Counted from the first letter of the stretch, positions 1 through 7,574 are shown. The stretch: DNA of 64,000 nucleotides from Bifidobacterium angulatum DSM 20098 = JCM 7096 (GCF_001025155.1 NZ_AP012322.1:558001-622000), one strand, 5' to 3'. Numbers and translations are program-made. The notes: generated by a model from the letters alone, not told the origin.

Positions 1-1095
1 ACTGACATGCCGTTGCGTCAGATCGCAGCCGGTGAGATTGTAGGCTGCTCCGAAGTCGAACGGGTTGTCGAAACGGGCCGTGTTGTATGCCATCATCGCG
101 CAGCCGATGATGAGGAACGGCAGAATCGCCGCGATGGTGGAGAGGATGGCGTGTCTGGAACGGGTGGACAGGATATCGTGGGCTCGGATTTGCGGCCATA
201 GGAGGATGATGCCGAATACCGCGGTGAGGATGAACGCCGGTCTGCAGGCGATGGTGAGCGCGACAAGCGTCGAACCGATGGCGATGAACGGAGTGCGCGG
301 GGTGTGATGGCCATCGCTGGAAGAGCGTGCCCACAATGCGATGCCGGCGGGCGCGAGTGCGAGCGATGCGAGGATGGGAATCGAATAGAACCATGGGACG
401 AGCACCAGATACGTCAATCCGGATGCCGCCACGATTGCGGTGCAGGCGAGGACCGCGAGCCATCTGGGGGTGCCATGCCAATAGCGCTTCCACAGTGTTT
501 CGATGAGGAATATGAGCGAAGCGCATGCCAGTATCGCAAGGAACGCGCATCCTGCGGCGGTCGGCAGATCGGTTCCGGTCAGTGCTTTGAACGGCGCGAA
601 GAGCAGGAGCGCCGGCAGCGGGCCGAAATAGCAGTAGTACCGGCCATGGTAGAAAGCCCAATCCCAGCGTGACGGATCGCCGGTTTGCGCGCCGAGGGTT
701 CCTCTGGCCTGCTCGTCGTACAGATTATCCATGGCCGCAAGCCAATCGGGGACATGCGCGTCGATCCAGGTTCTGCCATGCAGGAACGCGTCGGCGAGCT
801 GCTGGTACTGCGAACGGTCCACGAGGAAGGTGCCACCTTGGTATTGCAGGGTGTACACGCTATCGGAAGGATGCGTGGACACCGTCAGCAGTACGAGAAT
901 CGTCGACATCACTGCCCAGAGAACCACGAAAGGCGTCCATGCGCGATGGCGTTTGCGGTTGGTGTGATCGGTGCGGTCGATGCAATCGGTGTGATCGGTG
1001 CGATCGGCTTCCGGCGTGAGCGGGGAACGGCCGTTGTTCCCCGTCGACGGTCGTACTCGATGTGTGGGGAATATGAAAGAGGTTCCTCTATGCAT
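1..1095 (-). CDS. Polytopic membrane protein, glycosyltransferase-like (3' end outside window)
   Basis: The reading frame is open from an ATG at 1095 down to the left edge, so at least 365 residues are present and the C-terminus is missing. The N-terminus is a hydrophilic tail of about 50 residues containing two copies of a DRTDHT motif (encoded by a 27-bp direct repeat). The first membrane helix follows (FVVLWAVMSTILVLLTV), then a periplasmic-looking loop with a YHGRYYCYFGPLPALLLF stretch and several more hydrophobic segments. The helix-loop pattern, and a stretch reading RFDNPFDFGAAYNLTG, resemble GT39/GT-C type sugar transferases of actinobacteria, but no diagnostic catalytic motif is seen in this part. 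No clear ribosome site precedes the ATG; GTG 927 is an alternative start that would remove the repeat tail and begin inside the first helix. Function is inferred only. Confidence 0.7.
   Translation of the reverse strand, partial: MHRGTSFIFPTHRVRPSTGNNGRSPLTPEADRTDHTDCIDRTDHTNRKRHRAWTPFVVLWAVMSTILVLLTVSTHPSDSVYTLQYQGGTFLVDRSQYQQLADAFLHGRTWIDAHVPDWLAAMDNLYDEQARGTLGAQTGDPSRWDWAFYHGRYYCYFGPLPALLLFAPFKALTGTDLPTAAGCAFLAILACASLIFLIETLWKRYWHGTPRWLAVLACTAIVAASGLTYLVLVPWFYSIPILASLALAPAGIALWARSSSDGHHTPRTPFIAIGSTLVALTIACRPAFILTAVFGIILLWPQIRAHDILSTRSRHAILSTIAAILPFLIIGCAMMAYNTARFDNPFDFGAAYNLTGCDLTQRHVS
961..1006. repeat. 27-bp tandem direct repeat in the N-terminal tail
   Basis: The 19-base unit GGTGTGATCGGTGCGRTCG occurs at 961-979 and 988-1006 (period 27 bp). 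The period is a multiple of three and falls in frame with the minus-strand membrane protein, giving the repeated peptide DRTDHT. This supports translation of that tail. Confidence 0.75.
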
Positions 1096-1239
1096 AATTG
1101 CACTGTATATCACGTAGACGCGATGATATCCGGTGGGGTGTTGGGCGCTGCGAAGGCTGTTATATTGCAGGTTATTGGGGACGGAACAAGCCCGTTCCAG
1201 GAAGCTGATACGGTTCGGATGTCCGCATGATGAACGCGG

Positions 1240-1279
1240 GTGACATGCCGATGTCCGGGGGAGTGGTAATGTAAGCCAC
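1240..1279 (+). promoter_or_regulatory. Candidate promoter for a leaderless polycysteine leader
   Basis: A TAATGT hexamer at 1267-1272 is a fair -10 box, placed so that transcription would begin at about 1279-1280, exactly on the ATG of the leader peptide. A -35-like GTGACA lies at 1240-1245, but the spacer (21 bp) is long. There is no ribosome site at normal distance before the ATG, which fits a leaderless transcript. The promoter is an inference. Confidence 0.4.
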
Positions 1280-1312
1280 ATGTTCAATCGCTCTTGTTGT
1301 TGCTGTCGCTAA
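1280..1312 (+). CDS. Polycysteine leader peptide (MFNRSCCCCR), probable cysteine attenuator
   Basis: ATG at 1280 opens a ten-codon reading frame ending in TAA at 1310-1312: Met-Phe-Asn-Arg-Ser-Cys-Cys-Cys-Cys-Arg. The four Cys codons (1295-1306) are consecutive. It lies 277 bases before a cysteine/cystathionine biosynthesis gene pair. Leaderless short ORFs with polycysteine tracts are known in mycobacteria as cysteine-responsive attenuators of downstream sulfur genes. The same logic is inferred here: low Cys-tRNA stalls ribosomes in the Cys tract and changes the fold of the downstream leader. A stem-loop (1311-1338) begins at the stop codon, where a stalled ribosome would mask its 5' arm. No Shine-Dalgarno sequence is seen. 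Confidence 0.72.
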   Translation: MFNRSCCCCR

Positions 1313-1338
1313 CCAACCGCCCGAGGGGGCGCGTGGTT
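1311..1338 (+). promoter_or_regulatory. Leader stem-loop overlapping the polycysteine ORF stop
   Basis: AACC(1311-1314) pairs with GGTT(1335-1338), and CGCCC(1318-1322) pairs with GGGCG(1327-1331). No U-tract follows, so it is not a classical terminator. The GGGGGC run (1325-1330) could alternatively pair with GCCCC at 1573-1577, directly next to the ribosome site AAAGGA of the next gene. That would give a switch between two folds. The alternative pairing is inference. Confidence 0.45.
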
Positions 1339-1589
1339 CATCGACGCATAACTTGAGATAGGACATTCCAGAATGTTCGGCGTGGTCGCCAGAACTTCGA
1401 TTTTCCGGATTCCCGTAACGTATCGGCATGATCGCCAACCTTCGGCATACCGTAACCGTATACGGTGATCCTCGCACAAACGCGAAAATCCCAACAGGTC
1501 CTGTTTCAACCGCTGCACATGACGACGCGGCTTCCCGGGAGTGCATCCCAACCGAATCCCCGAAACCGCAAAGCCCCAAAGGAAACGTC

Positions 1590-2600
1590 ATGACCATCCA
1601 CAACAGCACCGCAGAACTCATCGGCAACACCCCGCTCATCAAACTCAACCATGTGACGGACGGCATCGAAGCCACCATCGCTGTCAAGGTCGAATACTTC
1701 AACCCGGGAGGCTCCTCCAAAGACCGCATCGCCGAACGCATCATCGACGCCGCCGAGAAGAGCGGCGAACTCAAGCCCGGCGGCGTGATCGTCGAACCGA
1801 CCTCCGGCAACACCGGTGTAGGCCTGGCCATGGTCGCCCAGCAGCGCGGATACCGTGCGATCTTCGTCGTGCAGGACAAGGTCTCCGAATCCAAGCGTGC
1901 CGTGCTGCGCGCCTACGGCGCCGAAGTCGTGGTCGCGCCGACCAATGTGGAACCGGACGATCCGCGCTCCTACTACCGCGTGTCCGACCGTCTCGCCTCC
2001 ACCATTCCCGGCGCGTTCAAGCCGAACCAGTATGACAATCCGAACGGCCCGCTGAGCCACTACCACACCACCGGCCCGGAAATCTGGGAGGCCACCGATC
2101 ATAAGGTCACGCATTTCGTGGCGGGCATCGGCACCGGTGGCACCATCTCCGGCACCGGCCGTTACCTCAAGGACGTTTCCGACGGTAAGGTGCAGGTGAT
2201 CGGCGCCGATCCGGAAGGCTCCATCTACTCCAATCCGAGCGACGTGCATCAGTACAAGATCGAAGGCGTCGGCGAGGACTTCTACCCGAAGGCCTTCGAC
2301 CGTGATCTGCCGGACGAGATCGTGCAGGTCACCGACGCCGAGGCCTTCGAAATGACCCGCCGTCTCGCCGCTGAGGAAGGGCTGCTGGTCGGCGGCTCGG
2401 CAGGCATGGCCGTCGTATCTGCGCTGAAATACGCGCGCGAACATGAACTCGGCGCCGATCAGACGGTCATCGTACTGCTGCCCGATTCCGGGCGAAGCTA
2501 CATGGAGAAGATCTTCAACGATGACTGGATGCGCGCCAACGGATTCGGCGACGTTGTGGACCGTACCACCAAGCCGAGTCTGGCCGAACAGTACCTGTGA
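1590..2600 (+). CDS. PLP-dependent cystathionine beta-synthase / cysteine synthase
   Basis: A fold-type II PLP enzyme of 336 residues that joins serine (or O-acetylserine) with homocysteine (or sulfide). The PLP lysine is K44 in GGSSKDR, followed by the TSGNTGVGLA phosphate/substrate loop (about residues 71-80) and the glycine-rich GIGTGGTISGTG loop. The C-terminal SGRSYMEKIFNDDWM stretch is typical of actinobacterial cystathionine beta-synthases, but the regulatory CBS-domain pair is absent, as in short forms. I chose ATG 1590 because AAAGGA (1578-1583) lies 6 bases upstream; the frame is open upstream but not protein-like. It sits 83 bases before a metB-like gene, so the pair is a trans-sulfuration operon. 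Control by the polycysteine leader at 1280 is inferred. CysK activity alone is the alternative. Confidence 0.88.
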   Translation: MTIHNSTAELIGNTPLIKLNHVTDGIEATIAVKVEYFNPGGSSKDRIAERIIDAAEKSGELKPGGVIVEPTSGNTGVGLAMVAQQRGYRAIFVVQDKVSESKRAVLRAYGAEVVVAPTNVEPDDPRSYYRVSDRLASTIPGAFKPNQYDNPNGPLSHYHTTGPEIWEATDHKVTHFVAGIGTGGTISGTGRYLKDVSDGKVQVIGADPEGSIYSNPSDVHQYKIEGVGEDFYPKAFDRDLPDEIVQVTDAEAFEMTRRLAAEEGLLVGGSAGMAVVSALKYAREHELGADQTVIVLLPDSGRSYMEKIFNDDWMRANGFGDVVDRTTKPSLAEQYL

Positions 2601-2683
2601 GCGCATTCGTTTGCGCTTCCCGATCCCCAAACCCCATCAACCCGGACAATCCGACCAAATCCATCAAGCAAAGGACAATCATC

Positions 2684-3865
2684 ATGACCGTCTCCACCAA
2701 CGCCGCCGCCCTCAACGCCTCCGCACGCGCCACCCGCGCCATCCACGCCGGCCAGGAGCCCGACCCGACCACCGGTGCCGTGGTCACGCCGATCTACATG
2801 ACATCCACCTTCAAACAGGACGGCGTCGGCGGGCTGCGCAACGGTTACGACTACAGCCGCTCCATCAACCCGACCCGCAACAGCTTCGACGAGCAGCTTG
2901 CCAGCGTGGAGGGCGCGAAGTACGCGCTGAGCTTCTCCTCGGGGCTTGCCGCCATCGACGTGCTGCTGCGCTCCACTCTGAAGCCCGGCGACAACATCCT
3001 GCTCGGCAACGACGTGTACGGCGGCACCTATCGTCTGCTCGCCAAGGTGTTCGTGCCATGGGGCATCGGTCTCGACGTGGTCGACATCACCGACACCGCG
3101 GCCGTATCCGCAGCGCTCGCGAACAAGCAGTACCGGTATATCTGGGTCGAAACCCCATCCAACCCGTTGCTGGGCATCGCTGACATCGCCGCCACCTCCG
3201 CCGTGGCACACGCGCACGGCACCAAGGTGGTGGTGGACAACACCTTCGCGTCCCCGGTGCTACAGCATCCGCTGGATGATGGCGCGGACGCGGTCGTGTA
3301 CTCCACCACCAAGTACATCGGCGGCCATTCCGACGTGGTCGGCGGAGCCGTGGTCCTGAACGACAAGGAGACCCGCGATGCCGTGGCGTTCCTGCAGAAC
3401 GCGGCCGGCGCGGTGCCGTCCCCGTTCGATTCCTGGCTGGATATCCGAGGACTCAAGACCCTTGACCTGCGCGTCAAGCAGCACAGCCGCAATGCGTTGA
3501 AGATCGCCCAATGGCTCGAAACCCGTCCCGAAGTGGAGCGCGTGTGGTATCCGGGTCTTGAATCGCATCCGGGGCACGATATCGCCGTACGTCAGATGCA
3601 CGGCGGCTTCGGCGGCATGATCTCCGTGCAGATCGCCGCCGGATTCGAAGCGGCCAAGAGATTCGCCGGAGCCACGCAGGTGTTCACCCTGGCCGAATCC
3701 CTGGGCGGTGTGGAATCGCTCATCGAACATCCCGGTGCCATGACCCACGCCTCCGTGGCCGGTACCACGCTTGAAGTTCCTGCCAACCTGATCCGACTGT
3801 CCGTTGGTCTGGAGGACGCGGATGACCTCATCGCCGATCTGGAACAGGCGTTTGCCCAGATTTGA
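2684..3865 (+). CDS. metB: Trans-sulfuration enzyme (cystathionine gamma-synthase/lyase)
   Basis: Cys/Met metabolism PLP enzyme of 393 residues, the normal length for the family. The N-terminal part carries the YSRSINPTR substrate/PLP segment, SSGLAA forms the phosphate-binding turn, and the PLP lysine is K210 in YSTTKYIGGHSD. The C-terminus has the usual SLGGVESLIEHP and GLED motifs. Members of this family make or split cystathionine, and sequence alone does not separate gamma-synthase from gamma-lyase. ATG 2684 was chosen because AAAGGACA lies just upstream. It follows the cystathionine beta-synthase-like gene on the same strand with an 83-base gap, so the two probably form one sulfur amino-acid operon under the polycysteine leader. 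The symbol is tentative because of the synthase/lyase ambiguity. Confidence 0.85.
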   Translation: MTVSTNAAALNASARATRAIHAGQEPDPTTGAVVTPIYMTSTFKQDGVGGLRNGYDYSRSINPTRNSFDEQLASVEGAKYALSFSSGLAAIDVLLRSTLKPGDNILLGNDVYGGTYRLLAKVFVPWGIGLDVVDITDTAAVSAALANKQYRYIWVETPSNPLLGIADIAATSAVAHAHGTKVVVDNTFASPVLQHPLDDGADAVVYSTTKYIGGHSDVVGGAVVLNDKETRDAVAFLQNAAGAVPSPFDSWLDIRGLKTLDLRVKQHSRNALKIAQWLETRPEVERVWYPGLESHPGHDIAVRQMHGGFGGMISVQIAAGFEAAKRFAGATQVFTLAESLGGVESLIEHPGAMTHASVAGTTLEVPANLIRLSVGLEDADDLIADLEQAFAQI

Positions 3866-4048
3866 GCGGGAGAAAGAAGCGGGAGGAAGACGAGTCGTAT
3901 GGTGGCGTAGGACGGTGAGGGCGGCCTGTTGCCGATGCGGGTTGCTTCGTCGTCGCTTCTCCTCGCTTTGGGACAATGCAGGGGTGGGCTGGATGGCCGG
4001 CTACGGTGCGAGTTCCCTCCGGTTTGAACTGCGTGCACAATAAACAAA

Positions 4049-4080
4049 GGTGGGCCCATCGCAAGCATGATGGTCCCACC
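4049..4080 (-). terminator. Hairpin with minus-strand T-rich tail
   Basis: The stem GGTGGG-CCATC / GATGG-CCCACC has an 8-base loop. On the minus strand it is followed by TTTGTTTATT, the form of an intrinsic terminator. It could also stop plus-strand transcripts from metB less efficiently. Confidence 0.5.
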
Positions 4081-4313
4081 CTGTCAGGAGATTCATCGGG
4101 AGTTGCCGATGGCCGGGGAGCAATAGCATTGAGGAATGCTCGGGAAAAGGAAACTCCCCGACGCTTCGCATTATATGGATAGTCGTCTGTCCGTATACGA
4201 GGATTGTCTTTTTGCACGAATTCTCGTCGTATTCGCAATGGTTGTGTCCGCATAATGATATGCGGTGGTGGACGAACATACAAGATGCTTATCGGTAGCT
4301 CTGAGTCTGGTTT

Positions 4314-4342
4314 CGTGGCGATGCCGTGACGGCATCGCCACG
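4314..4342. repeat. Perfect inverted repeat (13-bp arms)
   Basis: CGTGGCGATGCCG (4314-4326) is followed by a 3-base loop and CGGCATCGCCACG (4330-4342). There is no T-run on either side. It lies 30 bp to the left of repeat element copy A. It may be a terminator, an operator or part of the mobile element boundary. Confidence 0.6.
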
Positions 4343-4372
4343 TTGGACGGCTCGGCGCTGTCAGCTGTCACG

Positions 4373-4530
4373 TATCCCGCTTGTTTGTGGCAGATTCGCC
4401 TTGTTTGGAAACCCTATGTGGCTTGTTTGTGGCACCAAATCGGGATATGCCGGGTATGGGCCTTGCGGTGCCACAAACAAGCCGCTGAGAAGATGCGGGA
4501 TCGGTACATCTGCCACAAACAAGTAGGATA
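4373..4530. repeat. Nested inverted-repeat element, copy A
   Basis: The outer arms TATCC-nn-CTTGTTTGTGGCAGA (4373-4394) and TCTGCCACAAACAAG-nn-GGATA (4509-4530) match except for two bases. The inner arms GGCTTGTTTGTGGCACC (4420-4436) and its exact complement (4467-4483) form a second perfect 17-bp inverted repeat. A further CTTGTTTGGAAACC lies between. The whole is about 158 bp with no coding potential. Very similar DNA occurs at 10855-11046, and a diverged version at 18679-18813. It behaves like a miniature inverted-repeat or REP-type element and bounds accessory cassettes here. Confidence 0.82.
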
Positions 4531-4575
4531 ACTGCTGCGGGATTTGAGCTATGCCAGTTATGTGGGCCGCGTCGA

Positions 4576-4605
4576 TTGACGCATATATGCATATATGCAT
4601 GTCAA
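4576..4605. repeat. AT-alternating palindrome upstream of lacI-type gene
   Basis: GCATATATGCATATATGC (4581-4598) is a perfect 18-bp palindrome, flanked by TTGAC and GTCAA. It lies about 50 bp before the promoter of the LacI-family gene. It is possibly a binding site or simply structured DNA. Confidence 0.5.
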
Positions 4606-4656
4606 GCATGTGCTGAATGAGTCAATATGCAGTGGATGCAGGGCGTGTCGCATGTT

Positions 4657-4686
4657 TTGACAATATTGCGTTCGCATGGCTATTAT
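4657..4686 (+). promoter_or_regulatory. Promoter of the LacI-family gene
   Basis: A consensus -35 TTGACA (4657-4662) is separated by 18 bp from TATTAT (4681-4686), the -10. Transcription would start around 4693, inside the first LacI-type operator, so autorepression is expected. Confidence 0.75.
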
Positions 4687-4690
4687 AAGT

Positions 4691-4714
4691 GAAACGTTTC
4701 GACGAAACGATTCG
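4691..4714. promoter_or_regulatory. Two LacI-type operators before the regulator gene
   Basis: GAAACGTTTC (4691-4700) and CGAAACGATTCG (4703-4714) are palindromes of the LacI-family type, with centres 13 bp apart. The same core, CGAAACGWTTC, recurs twice in front of the binding-protein gene. Shared control by the adjacent regulator is inferred. Confidence 0.75.
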
Positions 4715-4898
4715 ACAATCAAGGCAAGTGGTGCCGTGAATTGAAGAGTGAAGTCGAGCGTGCGGATCTACAACTGGGCGCGGAGTCGCTGGCGGGTGCA
4801 CGGTTCGCGAACTGGTGATGCTGGTGTTCATCTATGTGCAATGGGAGACCGGCATTGTTCAGTGTGGTTGTCGGAAATTAGGCAAAGGAGCGTGTGGT

Positions 4899-5927
4899 AT
4901 GGCAGGCATTAAAGATGTGGCTCGTGCTGCTGGCGTGTCTGTCAGCACGGTTTCCTATGTGCTTTCCGGCAAGCGTTCTATTTCCGTCAAGACCGCTGAC
5001 AAGGTTATGGCGGCGGTGGAAAAGCTCGGGTACACGCCGGATGCCAGTGCCCGCAAAATGCGTGGCGTTCGTAACCAGATCATTGCATTGAGCGCCCCGA
5101 TTCGTGGTGATATCAATCAGGCGAAGTACAACGCCTACTTCCTGCATACCGCATGGCAGGCGAAAGATAGGGGCTACGATGTGCTTTTGCTTACGGGGGA
5201 GGACGCCGTGGGTGATCTTCGCCGTGTAACGCAGAGCAATCTGGTCGACGGTGTTGTGCTGCTTGATATTGAAGAACATGATGTGCGCGCAGCCGAAGCT
5301 GGTTTGTATTCGAAGCCTTGTGTTGCCATAGGTCTTCCGAGCGAGCACGGCGACTGTGCATGCGTGGATATCGATTTCACCATGGCTGGTCGTCAGGCTG
5401 CTGATTGTCTGTATAGCAAGGGGCATCGCAAAGTGGTGTTCCTGCGTGATAATGAGGCCGATTATGAGCGTGGTTCTGGGTATGTGCTGCTGTTTCGTGA
5501 GAGCCTGATGGCTCATGCCAAGGAATTGGGGTTGCGAATCGTCGAATCGTCAAAGCATGGGTTCGATCAGTTCGATGCCGCGACTTTTGTGCATGACGTG
5601 TTCGATGTCGAGGACAGGCCTACGGCGATTATCAATCAGGCTAGCGCGAATGTGCTGAATCAGGTGCTGCAGGAGCTGCAGTCCGCAGGTTTGTCTGTGC
5701 CGGATAACGTGTCGGTGCTGTCGTGCGGAACGTACTTCGAGGGTGAGTTGATGACGCAGCCGATTACCGAGATGCCGGTTATGCCGCAGGAGCTTTGTTT
5801 CAAAGCCGTGGAATTGCTGGTGAATGCGATTGAGAGCCATACCGATATCAGGGGCGTGGTTGAGCTTTCCCGGCCGGCGATGCATCGTCATGGTTCCGTT
5901 GCCGAGGTTGATGTCGGGGAACAGTAA
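4899..5927 (+). CDS. LacI-family transcriptional regulator of the adjacent sugar cassette
   Basis: 342 residues, the usual LacI length. Residues 1-50 form the helix-turn-helix and hinge (IKDVARAAGVSVSTVSYVL, then YTPDASARKMR), and the rest is a periplasmic-binding-like effector domain with the customary FTMAGRQAADCLYSKGHRKV and PTAIINQ segments. I chose ATG 4899 because it begins the helix-turn-helix; the frame upstream to 4815 is open but not family-like. Two palindromic operators overlap its own promoter and two more flank the start of transcription of the downstream binding-protein gene. It is therefore the likely repressor of the 6135-10639 operon, released by a fructose- or arabinose-type glycan (effector not determined). 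Confidence 0.88.
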   Translation: MAGIKDVARAAGVSVSTVSYVLSGKRSISVKTADKVMAAVEKLGYTPDASARKMRGVRNQIIALSAPIRGDINQAKYNAYFLHTAWQAKDRGYDVLLLTGEDAVGDLRRVTQSNLVDGVVLLDIEEHDVRAAEAGLYSKPCVAIGLPSEHGDCACVDIDFTMAGRQAADCLYSKGHRKVVFLRDNEADYERGSGYVLLFRESLMAHAKELGLRIVESSKHGFDQFDAATFVHDVFDVEDRPTAIINQASANVLNQVLQELQSAGLSVPDNVSVLSCGTYFEGELMTQPITEMPVMPQELCFKAVELLVNAIESHTDIRGVVELSRPAMHRHGSVAEVDVGEQ

Positions 5928-5958
5928 TCGACAGGTAAGACGGAGGAAACCGCTTTCT

Positions 5959-5983
5959 TATAATTAAAATCGAAACGATTCGA
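5959..5983 (+). promoter_or_regulatory. -10 box and LacI operator of the sugar operon
   Basis: TATAAT at 5959-5964 is a perfect -10. The palindrome TCGAAACGATTCGA (5970-5983) covers the expected start of transcription. No good -35 is seen at 17 bp. Repressor bound here would block initiation. Confidence 0.75.
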
Positions 5984-6052
5984 TATTGATTTGTGACGCA
6001 GAAGACTTGCGCTCACCACTTATCGATTGGAGACGATTCGTCGCTGTCGTAA

Positions 6053-6066
6053 TCGAAACGTTTCAA
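6053..6066. promoter_or_regulatory. Second LacI operator in the leader of the sugar operon
   Basis: TCGAAACGTTTCAA, with the same core as the other operators, has its centre about 83 bp from the promoter operator. The distance is close to a whole number of helical turns and would allow looping; looping is inferred. Confidence 0.7.
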
Positions 6067-6134
6067 TTACATCGAGTTTACAACTGAATATTTCATAACT
6101 GAATAGCACAACAAAACCTTCAAGGAGGAAGAAC

Positions 6135-7439
6135 ATGAACATCAAACGAGGCCTTGCCGCCATAGCTGTCGCAGCAGTGTCGCTGACGTCTCTGGCAGCC
6201 TGTGGCAACGACAGCGCACAGGATAGTGAGAAGCCGGAAAGCCTTTCGTTCTGGTATTACGAGGAAGACGACGCGGGCCAGACCCAAGCATGGAAACGTG
6301 CCGCCAAAGCCTTTGAAAAGGAGACCGGCGTCAAGATCAAATTTGAACGCAAATCCTTCACCCAGATTGCGCAGAACGGCAGCCAGTTCCTCAATTCCGA
6401 TGAGGCGCCAGATCTGATGGAATCCAACCGCGGCAATGGTTCCTCCGGTGTACTTTCCACCATGGGTCTACTCACCGATCTTGGTGACTACGTCAAGCAG
6501 TACGGCTGGGACAAGAAGGTCACCGGAGCAAACGCGGCCGTAGCCAAATACGGCGATGACGGCATTATGAACGGCGACACCTGGTACGGTATGACCAGCT
6601 ATGCAGAATACCAGCGCGTGTACTACAACAAGGATCTCTTTGCGAAGTATGGTCTTGAAATCCCGACCACGTATGACGAATTCGTAGATGTCTGCCAGCA
6701 GTTCGTTGACAAGGGCGTGACGCCCATTGCTGCCGATGCACAGGAGTACGGTGTCATGTGGCTGTGGTGGCAGCTCGTCTCCAAGAACGCGGACTCTAAG
6801 TTCATCGACAATTGGCAGTTGTACAAGGGCGACGTCAACTGGAACTCCAAGGCACTCACCGAAGCGACCAACACCATCAAGGATTGGCTCGACAAAGGCT
6901 TTATCTCCCGCAATGCAACCGGTATGAAGGCGGAAGACACCACCCAGGCCTTCATCAAGGGCGAATATCCGATCTACCAGACCGGCACTTGGAACCAGGG
7001 TCGTTTCGTCAAGCAGATCACCAGCTTCGATTGGGATGCCGCGGTTATGCCCGAATCCAACTATGCCGTCGGTTGCGCGGGCAATCTGCTGGTCATTCCC
7101 GAGAAGTCGCACCACAAGGATCTGTCCGCCAAGTTCATCGACTATGTGCTTTCCAGTGATGTGCAGAACTTCCTCGGCAATGCAGGAGGCATCCCGGTCG
7201 CCGCGGATATCGACAAGATCACTGATGAGAGAAGCAAGGCCATGATCGCCGAATACGATTCATACGCCAAGGACAGCAAGCTCAGCTACTACCCGGATTA
7301 TGCGGCATCCAACCTCACCGATGCAGTGCCCGCCGAGTTCCAGGAGCTGGTGAACGGCACCAAGACGCCTGCTGCCGTACTCAAGAGTATCCACCAGAAG
7401 TACGATACCGGTATCGAAGACATGGGCGTCAAGCAGTAG
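6135..7439 (+). CDS. ABC transporter sugar-binding lipoprotein (family 1)
   Basis: 434 residues, usual for carbohydrate-binding proteins of CUT1 ABC importers. A lipoprotein signal peptide ends at LAAC (lipidated Cys23), and the mature protein continues with LSFWYYEEDD, an aromatic-rich first strand. The segments DLMESNRGN, YYNKDLFAKYGLEIPTTYDEF and GTWNQGRF are family hallmarks. The ribosome site AAGGAGGAAG precedes ATG 6135. Two permease genes follow, and then a GH172 enzyme. No ATPase gene is present, as usual for bifidobacterial CUT1 systems that share a common MsmK-type ATPase. The likely cargo is a small fructo- or arabinofuranoside oligosaccharide, inferred from the GH172 partner. Confidence 0.9.
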   Translation: MNIKRGLAAIAVAAVSLTSLAACGNDSAQDSEKPESLSFWYYEEDDAGQTQAWKRAAKAFEKETGVKIKFERKSFTQIAQNGSQFLNSDEAPDLMESNRGNGSSGVLSTMGLLTDLGDYVKQYGWDKKVTGANAAVAKYGDDGIMNGDTWYGMTSYAEYQRVYYNKDLFAKYGLEIPTTYDEFVDVCQQFVDKGVTPIAADAQEYGVMWLWWQLVSKNADSKFIDNWQLYKGDVNWNSKALTEATNTIKDWLDKGFISRNATGMKAEDTTQAFIKGEYPIYQTGTWNQGRFVKQITSFDWDAAVMPESNYAVGCAGNLLVIPEKSHHKDLSAKFIDYVLSSDVQNFLGNAGGIPVAADIDKITDERSKAMIAEYDSYAKDSKLSYYPDYAASNLTDAVPAEFQELVNGTKTPAAVLKSIHQKYDTGIEDMGVKQ

Positions 7440-7475
7440 CCGTCTGGCTGCAGTCGCCGATTAGAGGCAAGGAGA

Positions 7476-7509
7476 GCCGGCAGCTCCTCATAAAAGACAA
7501 GCTGCCGGC
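7476..7509 (+). promoter_or_regulatory. Intercistronic stem-loop after the binding-protein gene
   Basis: GCCGGCAGCT (7476-7485) pairs perfectly with AGCTGCCGGC (7500-7509) across a 14-base loop. No T-run follows. Such hairpins usually protect the binding-protein mRNA and lower permease expression relative to it. Confidence 0.7.
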
Positions 7510-7574
7510 CTCCTGGAACCATGTCGGCAGGAAATACAACGGATTGTAACTATATTCTCAATAAGGAGATTGCA

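Larger units (their letters stand above)
3866..4372. other. Gene-poor interval after metB
   Basis: About 500 bases without a convincing gene. It holds a hairpin at 4049-4080 (GGTGGGCCCATC pairing with GATGGTCCCACC) that is followed on the minus strand by TTTGTTTATT, a terminator shape with no obvious minus-strand gene behind it. It also has a small hairpin around 4125-4141 (AGCATT/AATGCT) and a long palindrome at 4314-4342. No ORF with a plausible start and protein-like sequence was found. It may be a degraded remnant. Confidence 0.5.

Noticed and set aside
1428-1589. An N-terminal extension of the cystathionine beta-synthase-like protein from ATG 1428
   Set aside because: The extension is not family-like, has no ribosome site, and overlaps the leader; ATG 1590 with AAAGGA fits the family start.
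4373-4530. A CRISPR array, suggested by the repeated CTTGTTTGTGGCA motif
   Set aside because: Repeats are inverted and nested, not regularly spaced direct repeats with unique spacers, and no cas genes are near.
4368-4609. Short minus-strand ORFs across repeat copy A, with similar ones across copy B
   Set aside because: They translate the inverted repeats themselves (recurring VCG and TNK motifs), lack ribosome sites, and are not protein-like.
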